A DNA stretch of 64,000 bases from Microglena sp. YARC (GCA_022414725.1 CM039466.1:31800319-31864318); one strand, 5' to 3'; shown: positions 37,601 to 45,085, numbered from the stretch's first letter. The notes: a model not told the origin generated them from the sequence alone. Program-made: numbers and translations.

Positions 37601-40600
37601 TCCCCGTCAAACCAACCACACCACCACCAGTCTGTCACCATCCCAGACGTTACCACCACACCACCACCACCACTCCATCTTGTCACCATCCCCGACACCA
37701 CCACCACCACCACCACCCCTCCATCCCCCTCACCACTCACCACCACCACCGCCGGTACAGGTGCGTTGACCACCACCACACCACACCTTCACCACGAACC
37801 ACCAGGCACCAACGCACCACCATGCGCCACCTCGAGAAGCACTTGGACGTGGTAGATGAGTGTGGTGGTGGTGGTGGTGTTCGGGGATGGTGAATGGAAC
37901 CCGACCATCGTGAAATGGGTAGCGAGTAATCACGAAGGGTGGTGGTAGGTGGGGTGATGTGGTGGGACTGGTGGGATGATGTGGAAAATATATGTTTAGG
38001 GGATTGGTGCCACCATCTTCAGTGGCCACCCCAGAATAATTGGTGGTGGTGGTAGAGAAAGTACATGGTGGAAAATAGTCAAGGGGATGGTGAACCAGAT
38101 ATTTACCCACCACCACACCACCATCTTCATTGCGGTCCATTCCCCGCCCACCACCACCACCACCACCACCGACCACCATCTTCACCCCATGCTTTCCCCA
38201 TTCGACAATCACCAAACCACACCACCACACCATTTCCACACCATACCCGACCGACCACCGACCACCACCACCACCACCACCACCATCCCCAACCACCAAC
38301 CACACCATCCCCTTACCACCACCACCCCACCACCACACCATCCCGACCCACAACCAACCAACCACCACCATCTTCACCCATCCCCGACACACCACCACCA
38401 CCACCACTACCACCACCATCATTCACCATCCCCGACCACCACCACGCACCACCGAACCACCACCACCTCACCATTCATCACCAATCTTCACCATCCCCGA
38501 CACCACCACCAACACCACCACCAACCATCTTCAGCCCATCCCACCACACCACCACACACCACCACCACCACCACCACACAACCATCTTCACCATCCCCGG
38601 ACACACCACCACCACCACCAACCACCAATCTTCACCATCTCCCGGGACCCACCACCACACCACCACCAACCATCCCAACAGCCGAATCCACGAGTCACCA
38701 CCCACCAAACCACCCACCACCACCACCACCACCACCACCACACACCACCACCCACACCACCCACCCAGCACCACCACCACCTTCTTCACCCATCCCGACA
38801 GCCCACCACCACCACCACCACACAACCATCTTCACCATCCCCTGGACATCACCACCACCACCACCACCACCATCTTCACCATCCCCGACACCACACAACC
38901 ACAACCATCTCACCATCCGACACCACACCACCACCCCACCACCATCTTCACCATTCCGGACACTCCACCCACCACCACCACCACCATCTTCAACATCACC
39001 CACCACCACCACGGCCACCACACCACCACCACCACCATCTTCACCATCCCCACCACCACCACCACCACCACCACCACCACCACCATCTTCACCATCCCGA
39101 CACCCACCACCACCCACCACCACCATCTTCACCATCACCACCACCACCACCATCCCCTGGACACCACCACCACCACCACACCACCATCTCACCTTCCCCA
39201 ACACCACACACACCACCACCACCACCATTTACACCACCACCACCACCACCACCACCACCATCTTCACCACACCACCACCACCACACCCACACCACCACCA
39301 CCACACCCATCTTCACCATCACCCACCACCACCACCACCACCACCCCCGACACCACACCACCACCCACCACCACCATTCTTCACCATCCCCGACACCACC
39401 ACCACCCCAGACATCACCACCACCACACCACCACCACCACCATCTTCACCATCCCCACCACCACCACCACCACACCCACCACCCACCATCTTCACCATCC
39501 CCGACACCACCACCACCACACACCACCACCATCTTCACCATCCCCGACACACCACCACCACCACCACCACCATCATTTTCACCATCCCCACCCACCACCC
39601 ACCACCACCACCCACCCACCACCACCACCACCACCACCAACCCACCACCACCACCATCTTTTTTTTTCACCATTCCCCCAAACCACCATTTTTTCCACCA
39701 CCACCACCACATCTTCACCATCCCCAACACCACCACCACCACCACCACCATCTTCACCATCCCGACGACACCACCACCCACCACCACCACCACCATCATT
39801 CACCATCCCCACACCACCACCACCCACCCACCACCATCTTCACCATCCCGACACCACCACCACCACCACCACCACTCTTTATCTCAGATCACCACACCAC
39901 CACCAACCACCACCATCTTCACCATCCCCCCACACCACCACCACCAACCACCACTCACCATCATCTCACCATCCCCGACACACCAACCACCTCACCACAC
40001 CACCACACACCACCACCCACCACCACCATCCCACACCCACACCAACCACCACCATTCCACCATCTTCACCATCCCGACACCAACCACCACCACCATCTTC
40101 ACCATGCCCTGACACCACCACCACCACCACCATCTTCAGTGTAACCGACCGCCACCAACAACCACCACCACCATTCCCCAACACCACCACACCACCACCA
40201 CTGTTGCCATTCACCATCCCGACACACCACCACGATTGGGCCAAACACCACCCTCCACCACCCGCACACAGCCACCACCATCATTCACCATTCCCGACAC
40301 CACCACCACCACCTCAGACACATGTAACCACAGAGCGCAGGTACACCATGTAGATGGCGGGAAGTGTTTGGTCAGCCACAGCCCCAACCCACAGCACTGT
40401 GCCATCAAGGGCACTAGCGTGTGGGACGAGAGCGTTATGTTCAACTCGGAGAGCTTTGGGGGCGAATGCATCACAGTTGATCAAGCGAGCAAGAAGCTTG
40501 CCATCCATCCGGATCTGTATGAAATTATTGCGGTCAACATTTCGTACGACCCTAATAGCTTCAGTTTCGGAGCCGCCATGCCCCCCAACTCTGTGTTCCA

Positions 40601-41664
40601 GCTGCAGTGCCTGAGGCATAAGGGAAAAGAGTACTGGCAGCAGGTGAATGTGGTGGTGGTGGTGGTAAAGGTGGTGGTGGAGGTGGTGGAGGTGGTGGAG
40701 TTGGAGGTGGTGGTGGAGTGGAGTGGAGTGTAGTGGAGCTTCCCGCTCTATTGGCAGAAGATTGGATGTTTTGATAGGGTTTTCATAGGTTTCCTTCGTA
40801 TCGCATTGTATCATAGCTTTCTCTTCGTATCGCATTTGTTGTTTTCCTTCGTATCGCATTTATTTTCCTTCGTATCGCATTTTATTTTCCTTCGTATCGC
40901 ATTTTTTTTTTTCTTCGCTTTATCGCATTTTATTTCCTTCGCATCGCATTTTATTGTCCTTCGTATCGCATTTTGTTTTCCTTCGATTATCGCATTTTTA
41001 TTTTCCTTCTGTAATCGCATTTTGAGGGTTTTCCCTTCGTATCGCATTTATTCATATAATTTTCTTTGTATCGCTTTTTTGTGGGTTTCCTTCAGAGTGC
41101 ATTGTTTTGGTTTAATATTATTATTTTGGTTTATTATTATTATTTATAATGGTTTTACCAGTTATAACCACTTAATCATCCCGTTACAGCACGAGCTCGG
41201 GGCCCCTGTCGTTTACGATTTGTTGGGCTTCTGTTCGCCAGTGGTTGTTTTGTATACATTCCTTCACAATATTGGGGTTGGGCAAGTCTATTTATCCTAT
41301 TTGGCTACACCTTTACCGGCTAGACTGTACTAACACACACACAACTACTTAACCAGCCACGCTAATTTGGCTACCCCTGGGCTGTAACATAGACACATAC
41401 ATATTCAAATTCAAATTAGAGTACAAATTATCACATGTACATGATTGCTATGTCACAGTCCTTGGTGGACGCCTACGGCACATCTGATATTCAAAATTTC
41501 AAATTCAAGTTCAAATCATTCACATTTTACATTGATATTTACAGGTGAACATCTACGGGCGCGTCTGTTCGGCGAAGGAGGACTTGAGCAGCTTGCCGGC
41601 AGACTTAGCGCCACATCCCTGGGACACATACCTCCCCAAGGAGGAGCACAGCACTGAGCTCTAG
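16390..41664 (+). CDS. Secreted/lumenal GT-A glycosyltransferase-like protein, 7 exons over 25 kb
   Basis: Exons 16390-16583, 20335-20437, 25258-25348, 27845-27988, 31306-31516, 40341-40643 and 41545-41664 join with matching phases. If two single-base insertions in exon 5 are discounted they give 387 residues. The protein starts with a signal peptide (MLRFLLFAAFLALAQLAPIS). Next come YCFIIRTYFGHG, a nucleotide-sugar-fold-like stretch TALLLVLDNRPFSDL, YDLTDEAIRACP, and WVIVTNGDNAYDLKF, a likely GT-A DXD-like site. After these come FDFYSRYQRPTANPC, FCQTDLAANAMR, LVSHSPNPQHCAIKG and a 140-residue C-terminal part ending EEHSTEL. I infer a Golgi or secreted glycosyltransferase-like enzyme; substrate unknown. 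Introns carry arrays of duplicated exon ends. It could be a decaying gene, given the exon 5 frame breaks. Confidence 0.72.
16590..17530 (+). repeat. TGCATG/GTGTG-rich low-complexity tract
   Basis: Fills the start of intron 1 with units such as GTGTGCATGGGTGCATGTAT. Includes a TTTG run at 16731-16812. Long Cys/Val and His/Thr open frames here are artefacts of the repeat. Confidence 0.9.
17553..17755. mobile_element. hAT-type MITE with 8-bp TSD CTGTGCAT
   Basis: Flanked by CTGTGCAT at 17545-17552 and 17756-17763. Contains GCCAAAACAGGGTCCC and TAGCGATCGCTA, which place it in the same family as 14370-14607. The start is CAGATTTTTATTTT; the end reads GGAAAAAAAG. Confidence 0.85.
17866..18082 (+). 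mobile_element. tRNA-derived SINE, head A, copy 2, 13-bp TSD
   Basis: Has A box GGTCTAGTGGTA, B box GGGGGTTCGACTCCG, body and tail ACACCCCACCAGGCGTTATC. A perfect 13-bp duplication TTCAGGCCTCAAC flanks it (17853-17865 and 18083-18095), as expected for target-primed insertion. It inserted into an older MITE, whose remainder continues to about 18285. Confidence 0.95.
18096..18285. mobile_element. MITE fragment interrupted by SINE copy 2
   Basis: Contains TTTTATAGCTTTCATGGCTA, AATTGGGTCAAAACTAGCGA and CGCTATATATAGCGG, matching the interior of the 14370-14607 family. The left part is displaced by the SINE. Confidence 0.65.
18303..18935 (+). repeat. Two copies of GT-like exon 2 acceptor and 5' end
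   Basis: At 18303-18350 the sequence CTTGCAGGTGTACTGCCTTG then CCCCTAGTGC resembles the exon 2 start (GTGCAGATGGACTGCCTTGC TCCTAGTGC). A second copy is at 18885-18935. Both lie upstream of the exon in intron 1. Confidence 0.6.
18390..18704. mobile_element. MITE with 8-bp TSD CCCCTAGG and internal tandem repeat
   Basis: Flanked by CCCCTAGG at 18382-18389 and 18705-18712. Ends carry the AGCAGGAGCTTCTAGG / CCTAGAAGCTGCTGCT inverted repeat. The interior has three tandem copies of a ~63 bp unit ending GGTTGGGGGATCTACCTAGA. Confidence 0.85.
18936..19164. mobile_element. hAT-type MITE with 8-bp TSD CATTCAAC
   Basis: Flanked by CATTCAAC at 18928-18935 and 19165-19172. Inverse orientation to 14370-14607: it ends TTTGAAAAAACACTG and contains TATAGCGATCGCTAG. 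No ORF. Confidence 0.93.
19320..19635 (+). repeat. TTTG/CTTG tetranucleotide array
   Basis: About 315 bp of TTTG and CTTG repeats with clean block changes. A short relative with the same flanks lies at 51290-51350. Cys/Leu-rich open frames are artefacts. Confidence 0.95.
19735..19875. repeat. Dispersed ATGATATCAT-rich repeat, copy 3 (inverted)
   Basis: Reverse-oriented version of 455-690, with TAACTTAAGCCTAGTCAG and ATATGATATCATATGATG. Confidence 0.6.
19886..20100 (+). mobile_element. tRNA-derived SINE, head A, copy 3, 10-bp TSD
   Basis: A perfect duplication TTGTATTGCC flanks it (19876-19885 and 20101-20110). A and B boxes as in copy 2. The tail ends CACGCCCCACCAGGCGTTAT. Confidence 0.95.
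20335..20437 (+). CDS. GT-like gene exon 2
   Basis: Acceptor GTGCAG, donor GTAAGT. It encodes (R)WTALLLVLDNRPFSDL and RKIVRGFKDPRISVYAEL, phase 2 to phase 0. The hydrophobic strand followed by D-N fits the start of a GT-A fold. Confidence 0.75.
20501..20715 (+). repeat. TTTGTC hexanucleotide array
   Basis: About 30 units of GTCTTT in intron 2, breaking down at both ends. Confidence 0.95.
21604..21772 (-). mobile_element. tRNA-derived SINE, head B, copy 1
   Basis: Minus-strand copy with the common tail (CACGCCCCACCAGGCGTTAT) and body, but a different and degenerate tRNA-like head. B-box-like GGGATTGAATCCC is visible. Confidence 0.75.
22044..22180. repeat. ATTT tetranucleotide tract
   Basis: TATT/TTCA repeats bounded by copies of CTCATGGAGTAA on both sides. 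Confidence 0.85.
22262..22428 (+). mobile_element. tRNA-derived SINE, head A, copy 4, 3'-truncated
   Basis: A box TTGGTCTAGTGGTACACCAA, degenerate B box, body GTCAACCGCGATGGTAGCTT. It stops at CAACCCGCGT, so the usual tail is missing. Confidence 0.8.
22500..22985 (+). repeat. Three ~175 bp units with GT-like exon 3 start
   Basis: Each unit has GATGACCTTAAGCCATGTTG, ATATGGCGATATGATGCCTC, CTGTCTGCATGTTTGAAGAT and then AGATCTAGCCAATAAGCC, a variant of the exon 3 5' end. Upstream of the larger array at 24290-25257. Confidence 0.75.
22989..23226. mobile_element. hAT-type MITE with 8-bp TSD CCGCCAAG
   Basis: CCGCCAAG flanks both sides (22981-22988 and 23227-23234). Inverse copy: contains GACCCCGTTTTGGCA and ends GATTTGAAAAAATATCCCTG. 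Nearly the same length as 14370-14607. Confidence 0.93.
23278..23735 (+). pseudogene. Truncated LINE ORF, C-terminal end, frameshifted
   Basis: One frame reads TWDKYRPDLLLIDDES and AYLVELGYCSQT. After a frameshift near 23460 the next frame reads QHKELQCILQQQRFHAHYLV, TVGTTGTIPITT and KLHRESIAS, then a stop. The order (RPDxLLID, VELGYC, TxGTIP, final KLH) is typical of the C-terminal part of algal and protist non-LTR retroelement polyproteins. It is 5'-truncated and dead. Confidence 0.7.
23736..24275 (+). repeat. LINE 3' end and tandem tail copies
   Basis: A second copy of the last LINE codons (23776-23900) is followed by four tandem units of GGTGACTTTCCCCAGCTGCG plus CCCTTAACACCACGCCCCT CCAGGCGTTATC. 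This tail is the same sequence that ends the SINEs. Confidence 0.8.
24290..25257 (+). repeat. Five tandem copies of GT-like exon 3 5' end
   Basis: Units of about 145-220 bp each contain CTGTCTGCATGTCYGCAG, then a version of ATAGATCCAGCCAATGAGCC, then TACCACACAAAGCTATA. Copy starts lie near 24425, 24572, 24733, 24954 and 25097; the intact exon begins at 25258. The donor (CGAG|GTGCGT) is kept only in the intact copy. Confidence 0.85.
25258..25348 (+). CDS. GT-like gene exon 3
   Basis: After TCTGCAG it encodes IDPANEPKKGGAWVKG and YHTKLYDLTDEAIR, phase 0 to phase 1, donor GTGCGT. It joins exon 4 to give AIRACPRSAEW. Confidence 0.75.
25458..25689. mobile_element. hAT-type MITE with 8-bp TSD CTTTCAAC
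   Basis: Starts CAGGGATGTATTTTTC and ends GAAAAAAATCCCTG. CTTTCAAC flanks both sides (25450-25457 and 25690-25697). Interior GCCAAAACGGGGTCTCG. In intron 3 of the GT-like gene. Confidence 0.95.
25690..26235 (+). repeat. ~219 bp tandem repeat, nearly three units
   Basis: Units contain CTGAGGACCCTTGGTGCAGT, GTTGATAAGACTGTCGTCTG, GCAACAGACGTCTTAGG and a TTTTTTCACTGTGCTTT end. A partial unit at 25405-25457 lies left of the MITE, so the MITE inserted into this array. The motif GGTGGCGCAGTGTTGATAAG is weakly tRNA A-box-like. Confidence 0.85.
26236..27019. other. Intron 3 remainder
   Basis: Unique sequence. It contains a small inverted motif TTTGACGGG / CCCGTCAAA around 26310-26370 but no coding or repeat feature I can support. 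Confidence 0.4.
27020..27844 (+). repeat. Eight copies of GT-like exon 4 5' end, spaced by telomere-type repeats
   Basis: Each copy has the acceptor TTTCAG or CTTCAG, then CCTGCCCACGGTCAGC, GTCATTGTCACAAATGGTGA, coding for CPRSAEWVIVTNGD. Most are followed at once by AACCCTAAACCC repeats. Copies begin near 27028, 27104, 27228, 27300, 27382, 27528, 27612 and 27757. Confidence 0.9.
27154..27219 (+). repeat. Interstitial telomere-type repeat (CCCTAAA)n
   Basis: About nine heptamers CCCTAAA, the Arabidopsis-type telomere motif also known from many green algae. Shorter blocks lie at 27275-27292, 27343-27375, 27576-27600 and 27805-27835. Confidence 0.93.
27845..27988 (+). CDS. GT-like gene exon 4 (putative metal/nucleotide site)
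   Basis: 144 nt, phase 1 to phase 1, acceptor TTTCAG, donor G|GTGGGT. Encodes CPRSAEWVIVTNGDNAYDLK and FLAEMATVPDAADVVAFDFY, then SRYQRPT. The TNGDN box after a hydrophobic strand is the best candidate for a GT-A DXD-type site. Confidence 0.78.
28166..29335 (+). repeat. Nine copies of GT-like exon 4 3' end plus donor
   Basis: Units of about 120 bp each contain TGCCAGATGCAGCTGATG, GTGGCCTTTGATTTCTAC, and end CCCTACAG|GTGGGT or GTAGGT. Translation is VPDAADAVAFDFYSRYQRPT. The middle five are almost identical, so expansion is recent; the last four have drifted and have AT-rich spacers. Confidence 0.92.
29440..31070 (+). repeat. About eleven copies of GT-like exon 5 5' end
   Basis: Each copy has a CCTTCTCTCCTGTAG acceptor, then CCAACCCTTGCGATCGTCTG, GAGCCTGGGCTGCCTAACTG, coding ANPCDRLAAEPGLPNCK. 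Many are followed by GAAATGCTCCCAAGG and GCGTAAGCC or GCATAAGCC. Spacing 120-200 bp. The intact exon follows at 31306. Confidence 0.92.
31306..31516 (+). CDS. GT-like gene exon 5, two single-base frame breaks
   Basis: Acceptor CTGTAG; encodes ANPCDRLAAEPGMPNCKHNG, MSFCQTDLAANAMRLKKMIT, EDRRFGPLDKEGAAL. Then an extra C (about 31470) brings a TGA into frame, and an extra A (about 31495) would restore it: NDGMMASL, LRDEGWN and donor GTGAGT. The downstream partial copy at 31700-31790 reads through intact. Confidence 0.7.
31657..31694 (+). repeat. Poly-G run (38 G)
   Basis: An uninterrupted G tract inside intron 5, between two copies of the exon 5 3' end. Other long G or C runs are at 44166-44198, 53545-53566 and 59595-59614. 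Confidence 0.95.
31700..32100 (+). repeat. Two copies of GT-like exon 5 3' end plus donor
   Basis: At 31700-31792 the copy reads KEGGSFANDGMVASLLRDEG, WN and donor GTGAGTGG. At 32020-32100 a degenerate copy reads LANDGMMANLL. Both lie downstream of exon 5. Confidence 0.85.
32100..32540 (+). repeat. GTGGG-rich tandem tract
   Basis: Repeated GGTGGGTAGGTGGGCGTGGG and GTGTAGGGGTGGGGGAGTGG units in intron 5, linked to the exon 5 3' copies. Confidence 0.75.
32555..32880 (+). repeat. Two copies of GT-like exon 6 5' end
   Basis: 32555-32640 reads DGKMCLANHRTNPQHCTIKR. 32782-32880 reads SHSPYPQHCAIKGTSVWDGG. Both match the intact exon start at 40341 (DGGKCLVSHSPNPQHCAIKG). The intact exon is 7.5 kb further, beyond the CACCACC satellite. 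Confidence 0.88.
34934..35033 (-). repeat. Inverted block 1 within the satellite
   Basis: GTGGTGGTGGTGGTGGTG with GGGATGGGTGAAGATGGTTG, the reverse complement of the surrounding unit. A local inversion or a rolling-circle-like re-insertion. Confidence 0.85.
37846..38098 (-). repeat. Inverted block 2 within the satellite
   Basis: Larger reversed block with TTCGGGGATGGTGAATGG, GGGTGGTGGTAGGTGGGG and a few unique bases (AATATATGTTTAGGGGATTG). It separates the left and right halves of the array. Confidence 0.8.
40341..40643 (+). CDS. GT-like gene exon 6
   Basis: 101 codons, phase 0 at both ends, acceptor GAGCGCAG, donor GTGAAT. Encodes VHHVDGGKCLVSHSPNPQHC, AIKGTSVWDESVMFNSESFG, GECITVDQASKKLAIHPDLY and on to CLRHKGKEYWQQ. 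Confidence 0.82.
40644..41544 (+). other. Intron 6 with 20-bp minisatellite
   Basis: Starts with a GGTGGTGG tract (40650-40735), then a 20-bp minisatellite TTTTCCTTCGTATCGCATTT at 40790-41060. A possible exon-like start after GTTACAG (41190: HELGAPVVYDLLGF) is noted but does not extend to a donor. Confidence 0.7.
41545..41664 (+). CDS. GT-like gene exon 7 (last)
   Basis: Acceptor TTTACAG; encodes VNIYGRVCSAKEDLSSLPAD, LAPHPWDTYLPKEEHSTEL and stop TAG. Phase 0 start fits exon 6. Confidence 0.8.
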   Translation: MNIYGRVCSAKEDLSSLPADLAPHPWDTYLPKEEHSTEL

Positions 41665-41946
41665 CCTATTGGGCTACCCCTGGACTGTAACATACACAGA
41701 CATTCACAATTCAGATGACGATAAACTTGGAACTAAGCCGAGCGCTTACAAAATGTTAAGCAAAATGGTGCTACATTCTGGAAGCGTTTGGCTTAAATAC
41801 CGGCAGGACTCTGTACAGCGGAATAATGTGCGGTTCACGGTCGTCCGGTTTCACCTTGGGGTTTAGTATTTGAAAATTTGTATTGCGGCTGTGGTATCCG
41901 TGTCGGTCTTCAGAATACTTTATTTCTCACACTACGGTGTGGGAAA

Positions 41947-42142
41947 CAGGGTACTTCAAATGGACAAATTGGCCAGCGCTTCATCGCACTTGAAAACAAA
42001 CAAAACTGCGCTTTGTAGTGCAAAAAGCGCAAAAATTGCTTGCTGCACCCACAGGGGGGTGCAAAAAACTGCGCTTAAAGCGCAGAAGGGGTCAAAAAGT
42101 CAGCGCTCAAAAGCGCAAAAGCGCGCGCTTTGAATTACCCTG
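41947..42142. mobile_element. hAT-type MITE, CAGGGTAC family, 8-bp TSD GTGGGAAA
   Basis: Starts CAGGGTACTTCAAATGG, ends GCTTTGAATTACCCTG, flanked by GTGGGAAA (41939-41946 and 42143-42150). Rich in AGCGCAAAAGCGC motifs. Same family as 50526-50714. Confidence 0.95.
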
Positions 42143-42248
42143 GTGGGAAATATGGCATTTCTCTGCCACCTGTGATCTTGTTTGTTCGAGCTTAGGCAAC
42201 TCGCTTTAGCCTATTTGGCTATCCCTAGACTTACAGACAGACAAACAG

Positions 42249-42468
42249 GCAAAGGTAATGATAGCGCCAGGTGGGGCGTGGTATTAAGGGAACCCGTCGT
42301 ACGCGGGTAGAGAGTGGTCTTCTACCTCAACTGGACAAGCTACCATCGCGGTTGACAACGACCTGCAACGCTTAGGGCGACCATAGGGGGAGTCGAACCC
42401 CCGACCCTACATCCTCAAAGCGACTTGGTGTACCACTACACCAATTGATTCGCTGAAAGGGGCTACAA
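42249..42468 (-). mobile_element. tRNA-derived SINE, head A, copy 5, 12-bp TSD
   Basis: A perfect 12-bp repeat ACAGACAAACAG flanks it (42237-42248 and 42469-42480). The minus strand carries A and B boxes and the common tail. Confidence 0.92.
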
Positions 42469-42536
42469 ACAGACAAACAGACAGACAGCACTGAACTCCA
42501 GACAGCACATAACTCCAGCACTGAAGTACTGAACCC

Positions 42537-43610
42537 CAGAAGACGCCCAGCAGAGTTGGCCACCCTGGACGTTATCTGGAGTGCAGGGTGCCCAGCGTCC
42601 AGGGTGTCCAACTCCGGGTCCAGTTCAGAGTTGGACACCCTGGACGTTGTCTAGAGTGCTGGGTGCCCAACGTCCAAGGTGTCCAACTCTGAACTGGACC
42701 CAGAGTTGGACACCCTGGACGTGGTCTGGAGTGCAGGGTGCCCAACGTCCAAGGTGTCCAACTCTGAACTGGACCCAGAGTTGGACACCCTGGACGTTGT
42801 CTGGAGTGCAGGGTGCCCAGCGTCCAGGGTGTCCAACTCTGGGTCCAGTTCAGAGTTGGACACCCTGGACATTGACTAAAGGGTATCCAAGTCCACCCAG
42901 GACGTTGCCTAGATTTTAGGGTGCCCAACGTCCAGGGTGTCCAACTCTCGGTCCAGTTCAGAGTTGGACACCCTGGTGTCCAACATCCAGGGAGCCCAAC
43001 GTCCAGGGTGGACAACATCCAGGGAGCCCAACGTACAGGGTGTACAACATCCAGGGAGTACAACATCCAGGGAGCCCAACGTCCAGGGTGTACAACATCC
43101 AGGGAGCCCAATGTCCAGGGTGTACAACATCCAGGGAGCCCAACGTCCAGGGTGGACAACATCCAGGGAGCCCAACGTCCAGGGTGGACAACATCCAGGG
43201 AGCCCAACGTCCAGGGTGTACAACATCCAGGGTGTACAACATCCAGGGTGCCCAACATCCAGGGTGTACAACATCCAGGGTGCCCAACGTCCAGGGTGTA
43301 CAACATCCAAGGTGCCCAACGTCCAGGGTGTACAACATCCAGGGTGCCCAACGTCCAGGGTGTACAACATCCAGGGAGCCCAACGTCCAGGGTGTACAAC
43401 ATCCAGGGTGCCCAACGTCCAGGGTGTACAACATCCAGGGTGCCCAACGTCCAGGGTGGACAACATCCAGGGTGCCCAACGTCCAGGGTGGACAACATCC
43501 AGGGTGCCCAACGTCCAGGGTGTACAACATCCAGGGTGTACAACATCCAGGGTGCCCAACGTCCAGGGTGAACAACATCCAGGGTGCCCAACGTCTAGGG
43601 TGAACAACCC
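42537..43610. repeat. 16-bp monomer minisatellite
   Basis: More than 60 monomers of CAGGGTGYMCAACRTC, mainly as 32-bp dimers. The left third (42537-42960) is a relative with GAGTTGGACACCCTGGAC units. Open frames over 300 codons on both strands come from the multiple-of-three structure and are not genes. Confidence 0.95.
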
Positions 43611-43718
43611 TGGTGGGCGGGGGGAGGGGGTGGGGGGGGGTCCTGAACAATCCTGTTGGGCACCCTGGAGAGCTGGTAGACATGGTGAATTAGCACTATC
43701 GGCATGGTCATAGCAACG

Positions 43719-43759
43719 GCCGAAGACGGCCAGCAATTTGGCTGCTCGCCGTCTTCGGC
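43719..43759. repeat. Perfect 12-bp stem hairpin in a dispersed motif
   Basis: GCCGAAGACGGC and GCCGTCTTCGGC enclose a 17-nt loop with CAGCAATTTGGCTGCTC. The right half plus GCAGTAAAA recurs near 13615-13665 and 14645-14690 with a worn stem. Confidence 0.75.
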
Positions 43760-43767
43760 AGTAAAAA

Positions 43768-44757
43768 CATTATTACGGCAGGCATATGATATGTTGGCGG
43801 ATGAGATGACAAGTGTCCGCCATCAATGATTCAGGCCAAACGGGGAGCGCTGGCGGATAGGGCCATCCGCCAGTATTTCGCCTGGGACACTACAACTACA
43901 GTGTGCTGCGCACTTGGGGGGCTTTTCAGGTCAGCCTGCAGGTCTGACGTATCTTCAAGGAGTCGCGGGGTTCGACACCCCCAAGGCGCAGTTCTTTGCT
44001 GGCACCTTTTTGAAACCTCACACACGCTCTCGAGGGCACCACGGCTCTGGTATTTTCCCACTCCATGCCATGCAGCTATTGGTGCTATAGGATGGTTGCT
44101 ATAAGGTGGGGGGCTGAGGTTAGGGGCTTCAAGTGGGGGTGAAGTTGGGGGGAATTTGTATTGAAGGGGGGGGGGAGGGGGGGGGGGGGGGGGGGGGGTA
44201 CAAGCAGGGTACTTCAAACGGACCCCAGGGGTTGCGTCCTGGGACGCACGCTAATTCGGTAGGTTGCGTCCCAGGACACACCCAAATCGGTAATTTGCGT
44301 CCTGGGACGCAATGCACTCATCAGGCTGAGTCTCATTTTCAACACAACCTGTAGCCCACGGCAATGGAGTGGTAGTGGGCCAATCAACTGATGGGTGGGA
44401 CGCAACCAACCTCCTGAACCTACGTCTGCGACGCAACCAACATCTTGAACCTGCGTCCGGGACGCAACGGACCCTCCTCATGTTGCGTCCTGCACTATCC
44501 TGGTGACAGGTCCAATATTTTTTTACTCCTGCTTAGGCCCAGAAATACTCATTTTAGTCACACTTGAATCTGGTTTGAATTGAAAAAATGTAAAAAGGAT
44601 TCCGCCATCCGCCATTGGTAACCTGGGCCTATTTATGGAGCACCCCAAATCTGTAACATCCGCCAACCTTCAAAATCCGCCATGATTTTAGCCCCTTTTG
44701 GGTGCCATCCGCCATCTCTATTTTCCGCCAACATATCATGCCTACGGTACCAGGAAA
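43768..44757. mobile_element. ~990 bp element with ~35 bp inverted ends
   Basis: The left end GGCAGGCATATGATATGTTG GCGGATGAGATG recurs in reverse at the right end (CCGCCAACATATCATGCCT). TGGCGGAT/ATCCGCCA motifs repeat internally. It contains the poly-G run and the TTGCGTCCTGGGACGCA repeat block. No transposase ORF. Confidence 0.55.
44205..44502. repeat. Repeat block with GCGTCCTGGGACGC palindromes
   Basis: Starts CAGGGTACTTCAAACGG like the 41947 MITE family and contains several GTTGCGTCCYGGGACGCA units. A related block lies at 48675-48945. The flanking bases do not form a perfect 8-bp duplication. Confidence 0.55.
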
Positions 44758-44845
44758 ATGTACCGTAAACGCGAACAAAACACTTTTCACATTTTTGTCT
44801 TTCCATTTTTTCTTCTGCTTCTTCTGCTTTTGTACCTCCTCAAAG

Positions 44846-44904
44846 AGAGGCACAGCGCTAAATTCTGGCACCCTGACGAGCTGGTAGACAAATTAAAGGA
44901 GTAA
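44846..44904 (+). CDS. Possible terminal exon of an unidentified gene
   Basis: After a long pyrimidine tract and CTCAAAG it reads ERHSAKFWHPDELVDKLKE and stops. A degenerate copy (HPGELVDMVN, stop) lies at about 43660-43695, echoing the junction-copy rule of the named genes. No upstream exon is identified. Confidence 0.3.
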
Positions 44905-45085
44905 TGAAACATTCGCTTGCTTAGGATGAAACCAGAACTGGCCTCCGGCAAAGGCCCATTCAACCTTGGGGCGATTTGGGTGGGACTAGCCCCAAGGGAA
45001 AATGTAGCTCTACCACGATGCGAAAATGGCCTATGAAAAATGCACAAAACGTACACTATGTCACGAAGCAGCGCGTGTAATAAGT

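Larger units (their letters stand above)
32881..40330 (+). repeat. 7.4 kb CACCACC/CATCTTCACCATC satellite
   Basis: A strongly strand-biased array (C/A/T, few G). Its units combine CACCATCTTCACCATCCCCG, ACACCAC and variable CACCAC runs. Two blocks run in the opposite orientation (34934-35033 and 37846-38098). Open frames of up to about 760 codons (Thr/His/Pro) exist in several frames at once, so they are by-products. It fills intron 5. Confidence 0.95.

Noticed and set aside
32796..40353. Open frames of 494-762 codons, Thr/His/Pro-rich
   Set aside because: They occur in several overlapping frames of the CACCACC satellite, which rarely forms stop codons. They start and end with the repeat and lie in an intron.
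41190..41333. Extra exon HELGAPVVYDLLGF in intron 6
   Set aside because: Exons 6 and 7 already join in phase; no donor of suitable phase is visible, and the later part matches a dispersed repeat (TATTTGGCTACAC).
42572..43736. Open frames of 216-339 codons on both strands (PNVQGVQHPG / LGTLDVVHPGR repeats)
   Set aside because: They are translations of the 16-bp minisatellite in multiple frames, with no unique domain.
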